DNA of 7,282 nucleotides from an uncultured Clostridia bacterium (GTDB lineage Bacteria > Bacillota > Clostridia > Christensenellales > Aristaeellaceae). The stretch spans positions 1-7,282 of the forward strand of contig CALCTW010000068.1 in assembly GCA_937907055.1 (NCBI GenBank). Direction: 5' to 3'. This document shows, in pieces, positions 6,067 through 7,282 of the stretch. A model generated the notes under the pieces. That model was not told the origin of the DNA and did not search any database. It worked only from the letters and a program-made list of their open reading frames with translations. Made by a program: the position numbers and the translations under genes. Every line of letters begins with the position of its first letter. The first letter of the stretch is position 1.

Positions 6067-6680
6067 GCGATAAAAAAGCCCGTGTGGCAGTTCTGGTTTC
6101 CGGCGGCGGCACCAACCTGCAGGCTGTGCTGGACGCGCAGAAGAGCGGCGTGATCACAAGCGGCGAAGTGGTGCTGGTCATCTCCAACAAAAAGGATGCC
6201 TACGCGCTCACACGCGCGGCCAACGCCGGGGTGGAAGGCGCCGTGGTGAGCAAAAAGGAACTGGGCAGCCAGGAAGCCTTTGAAGATATGCTGATGAAAA
6301 AGATCGATGACGCGAAGGCGGATCTGATCGTGCTGGCGGGCTTTATGGCGATCCTGAGCAAGCGCTTCACGGATCACTACCCGGAAAAGATCATCAACAT
6401 CCATCCGTCCCTGATCCCCTCCTTCTGCGGCGCGGGCTTCTATGGCCTGAAGGTGCATGAGGCCGCCCTCGCGAAGGGCGTGAAGGTGACCGGCGCGACG
6501 GTACATTATGTGAACGAGATCCCGGACGGCGGAAAGATCCTGGCGCAGAAGGCGGTGGAGGTGCTGGAGGGGGATACCCCGGAGGTGCTGCAGCGCCGCG
6601 TGATGGAGCAGGCGGAATGGATCATCATGCCGCAGACGATCGAAAAACTGTGCGGACAGATCATCAAGGAGGAAGCATAA
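6063..6680 (+). CDS. purN: Phosphoribosylglycinamide formyltransferase (GART, PurN)
   Basis: This 205-residue cytosolic enzyme transfers the formyl group of 10-formyl-THF to glycinamide ribonucleotide (GAR). The N-terminal VLVSGGGTNLQ (10-20) is the GAR phosphate-binding region. The active site is clear: NIHPSLIPSF at 112-121 supplies Asn112 and His114, and IPDGG at 153-157 supplies Asp155, matching the Asn/His/Asp triad of the family. The loop reads FCGAGFYGLKVHEAAL where proteobacterial enzymes have FPGxxxxxxAxxxG, a variant I associate with Clostridia. The ATG overlaps the upstream stop as ATGA and has GGAG at 6051-6054. The next gene's ATG follows the TAA with no gap, and its ribosome binding site (AAGGAGG, 6666-6672) lies inside purN. 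Confidence 0.96.
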   Translation: MSDKKARVAVLVSGGGTNLQAVLDAQKSGVITSGEVVLVISNKKDAYALTRAANAGVEGAVVSKKELGSQEAFEDMLMKKIDDAKADLIVLAGFMAILSKRFTDHYPEKIINIHPSLIPSFCGAGFYGLKVHEAALAKGVKVTGATVHYVNEIPDGGKILAQKAVEVLEGDTPEVLQRRVMEQAEWIIMPQTIEKLCGQIIKEEA

Positions 6681-6779
6681 ATGAGCATCTATGATATCAA
6701 CTGTATCGGTTCTCTGCTGAAGAACAACGAATATCCCGGCCGCGGCATCGTGCTGGGCATTGACCAGACCGGTAGATAC
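6681..6779 (+). CDS. IMP cyclohydrolase (PurO-type), N-terminal fragment cut by a junction
   Basis: The first ~33 codons read MSIYDINCIGSLLKNNEYPG followed by RGIVLGIDQTGRY. The NEYPGRGIVLG segment is characteristic of the archaeal/Clostridial PurO-type IMP cyclohydrolase, which closes FAICAR to IMP. It is a fitting next gene after purN, with a strong AAGGAGG 8 bases before the ATG. The family normally continues with a segment like AVxAYFIMGRSxNSRNR and runs to well over 200 residues. Here that is absent, because the sequence switches to the antisense of an unrelated gene. The reading frame stays open to a stop at 7253, giving an artificial 190-codon frame. Only the part to about 6779 should be counted as PurO. 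Family assignment rests on a short motif plus context. Confidence 0.72.
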
Positions 6780-6782
6780 TGC
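6756..6782. other. Chimeric junction between the purO fragment and a minus-strand gene
   Basis: Left of here the plus strand reads as PurO (GIVLG, then GIDQTGRY). Right of here the minus strand reads as an L,D-transpeptidase. Bases 6759-6779 make sense in both: IDQTGRY on plus, and VSTGLVN on minus, where STG is a conserved YkuD-domain element. The break therefore sits in a short stretch the two genes appear to share. This is what one expects from a k-mer-length assembly join or from recombination between short inverted repeats. To the right, codon and base composition look slightly less GC-rich. Confidence 0.7.
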
Positions 6783-7282
6783 GCAGGAGGACCACAGTTT
6801 GCCATCCCTGAACAGATACAGACGCTGGGTCAGCTTGTCAATGATGATGCCGTAATGCTGGTTGGGAGTTACGGTTTTCAGGCGGCTGGTACGCACATAA
6901 CCGCTGATAATACGGTCATAATAGTCAATGCCTTCAATCAGGGTATAGCCGTCGGTATCTTCGCCGAGCACATGCACACCTGCCTGAGAGGCGTTGATAA
7001 AGCCGCCCTGCCACTCATTCAGGGCTTTGCTGCCGCCGGGGGAAGTGAGGGGATAAACGGCTTCTTTTTCATCGCCGGACAATACGGTGATGGGGCGCAT
7101 CAGCAGTTTCCAGCAGGCTTCCTCATCGTTAATATCATAGGTGAAATCCTCACCGAACCAGGCATAACCGCCCCGGTAACCGGCCAGTGTGCCCAGAGGC
7201 AGGTTGTCCTTGTTTTTTTCGCCGGCACCGAAAGCCGCAGCGGGACCCAGTAGAAGAACCAGACAGATCATACACAACAGCA
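6759..7282 (-). CDS. Secreted SH3-like/YkuD L,D-transpeptidase, truncated at both ends
   Basis: Reading leftward from the window edge, the frame opens with a hydrophobic stretch (LLLCMICLVLLLGPAAAFGA) that looks like a signal peptide core with an AFGA-type cleavage region. The true start may lie beyond 7282; TTG at 7277 and ATG at 7271 are the only visible options. About 130 residues follow, ending in an SH3-like segment (VHVLGEDTDGYTLIEG ... GYVRTSRLK). Then comes the beginning of a YkuD domain, YGIIIDKLTQRLYLFRDGK and AVSTGLV. Such enzymes cross-link peptidoglycan or attach proteins to it. The catalytic HG...SxGC motif should lie further on but is cut off by the junction. The frame continues open to 5940 through antisense of purN and the transporter gene, and that part is not real coding sequence. 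Confidence 0.7.

Noticed and set aside
6681..7253. A 190-residue plus-strand protein starting with PurO
   Set aside because: Only the first ~33 residues match PurO. The rest is the antisense of a transpeptidase gene, so the frame is an artefact of the junction.
1..7282. CRISPR array, tRNA, rRNA, insertion sequence or phage genes
   Set aside because: No regularly spaced repeats, cloverleaf, rRNA segments, transposase or phage proteins were seen on either strand.

Overview
This window is a purine-biosynthesis (pur) locus from a fairly GC-rich Clostridia-type Firmicute, probably a gut or rumen lineage. The assignment is inferred from three things. There are Bacillus/Clostridium-type PurR boxes. 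There is a glutaminase-less PurF paralogue beginning MGGFFG, of a kind I know from Clostridia. PurN carries the NIHPSLIPSFCG variant and is followed by a PurO-type IMP cyclohydrolase. The exact taxon cannot be read from the sequence.

Layout. Bases 1-741 contain no gene I can defend. They hold an intrinsic terminator (144-181), a dense run of stem-loops (235-410) that includes a minus-strand terminator-like hairpin, an inverted pair of PurR boxes (428-474), a near-consensus sigma-A promoter (519-547) and a leader of about 190 nt with an attenuator-like terminator (621-681). Transcription unit 1 is purE (742-1236) and purF (1325-2764), closed by an intrinsic terminator at 2801-2830. A new PurR box (2848-2862) and promoter (2897-2925) start transcription unit 2: a PurF-like paralogue (2993-4417), purM (4424-5467), a short formate/nitrite-transporter-family membrane protein (5461-6066), purN (6063-6680) and the first ~33 codons of a PurO-type IMP cyclohydrolase (6681 to about 6779). 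Genes of unit 2 overlap or nearly touch, which suggests translational coupling.

At about 6756-6782 the sequence changes abruptly. Everything to the right reads on the minus strand as the N-terminal part of a secreted SH3-like/YkuD L,D-transpeptidase, cut at the junction and running off the window edge. The two genes share a short stretch at the join. This looks like a chimeric assembly join or a microhomology-driven inversion, and not a real fused gene.

How the genes work together. PurF makes phosphoribosylamine from PRPP and glutamine. PurN formylates GAR with 10-formyl-THF, and the neighbouring formate channel may feed the formate that supplies that folate. PurM closes the AIR ring, PurE handles the AIR/CAIR carboxylation step, and PurO would close the final ring to IMP. 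purC, purD, purK, purL, purB and the AICAR formyltransferase are not in the window. The least explained items are the PurF paralogue, which has lost every glutaminase residue but kept the PRPP loop and Fe-S cysteines, and the unassigned purE leader RNA.
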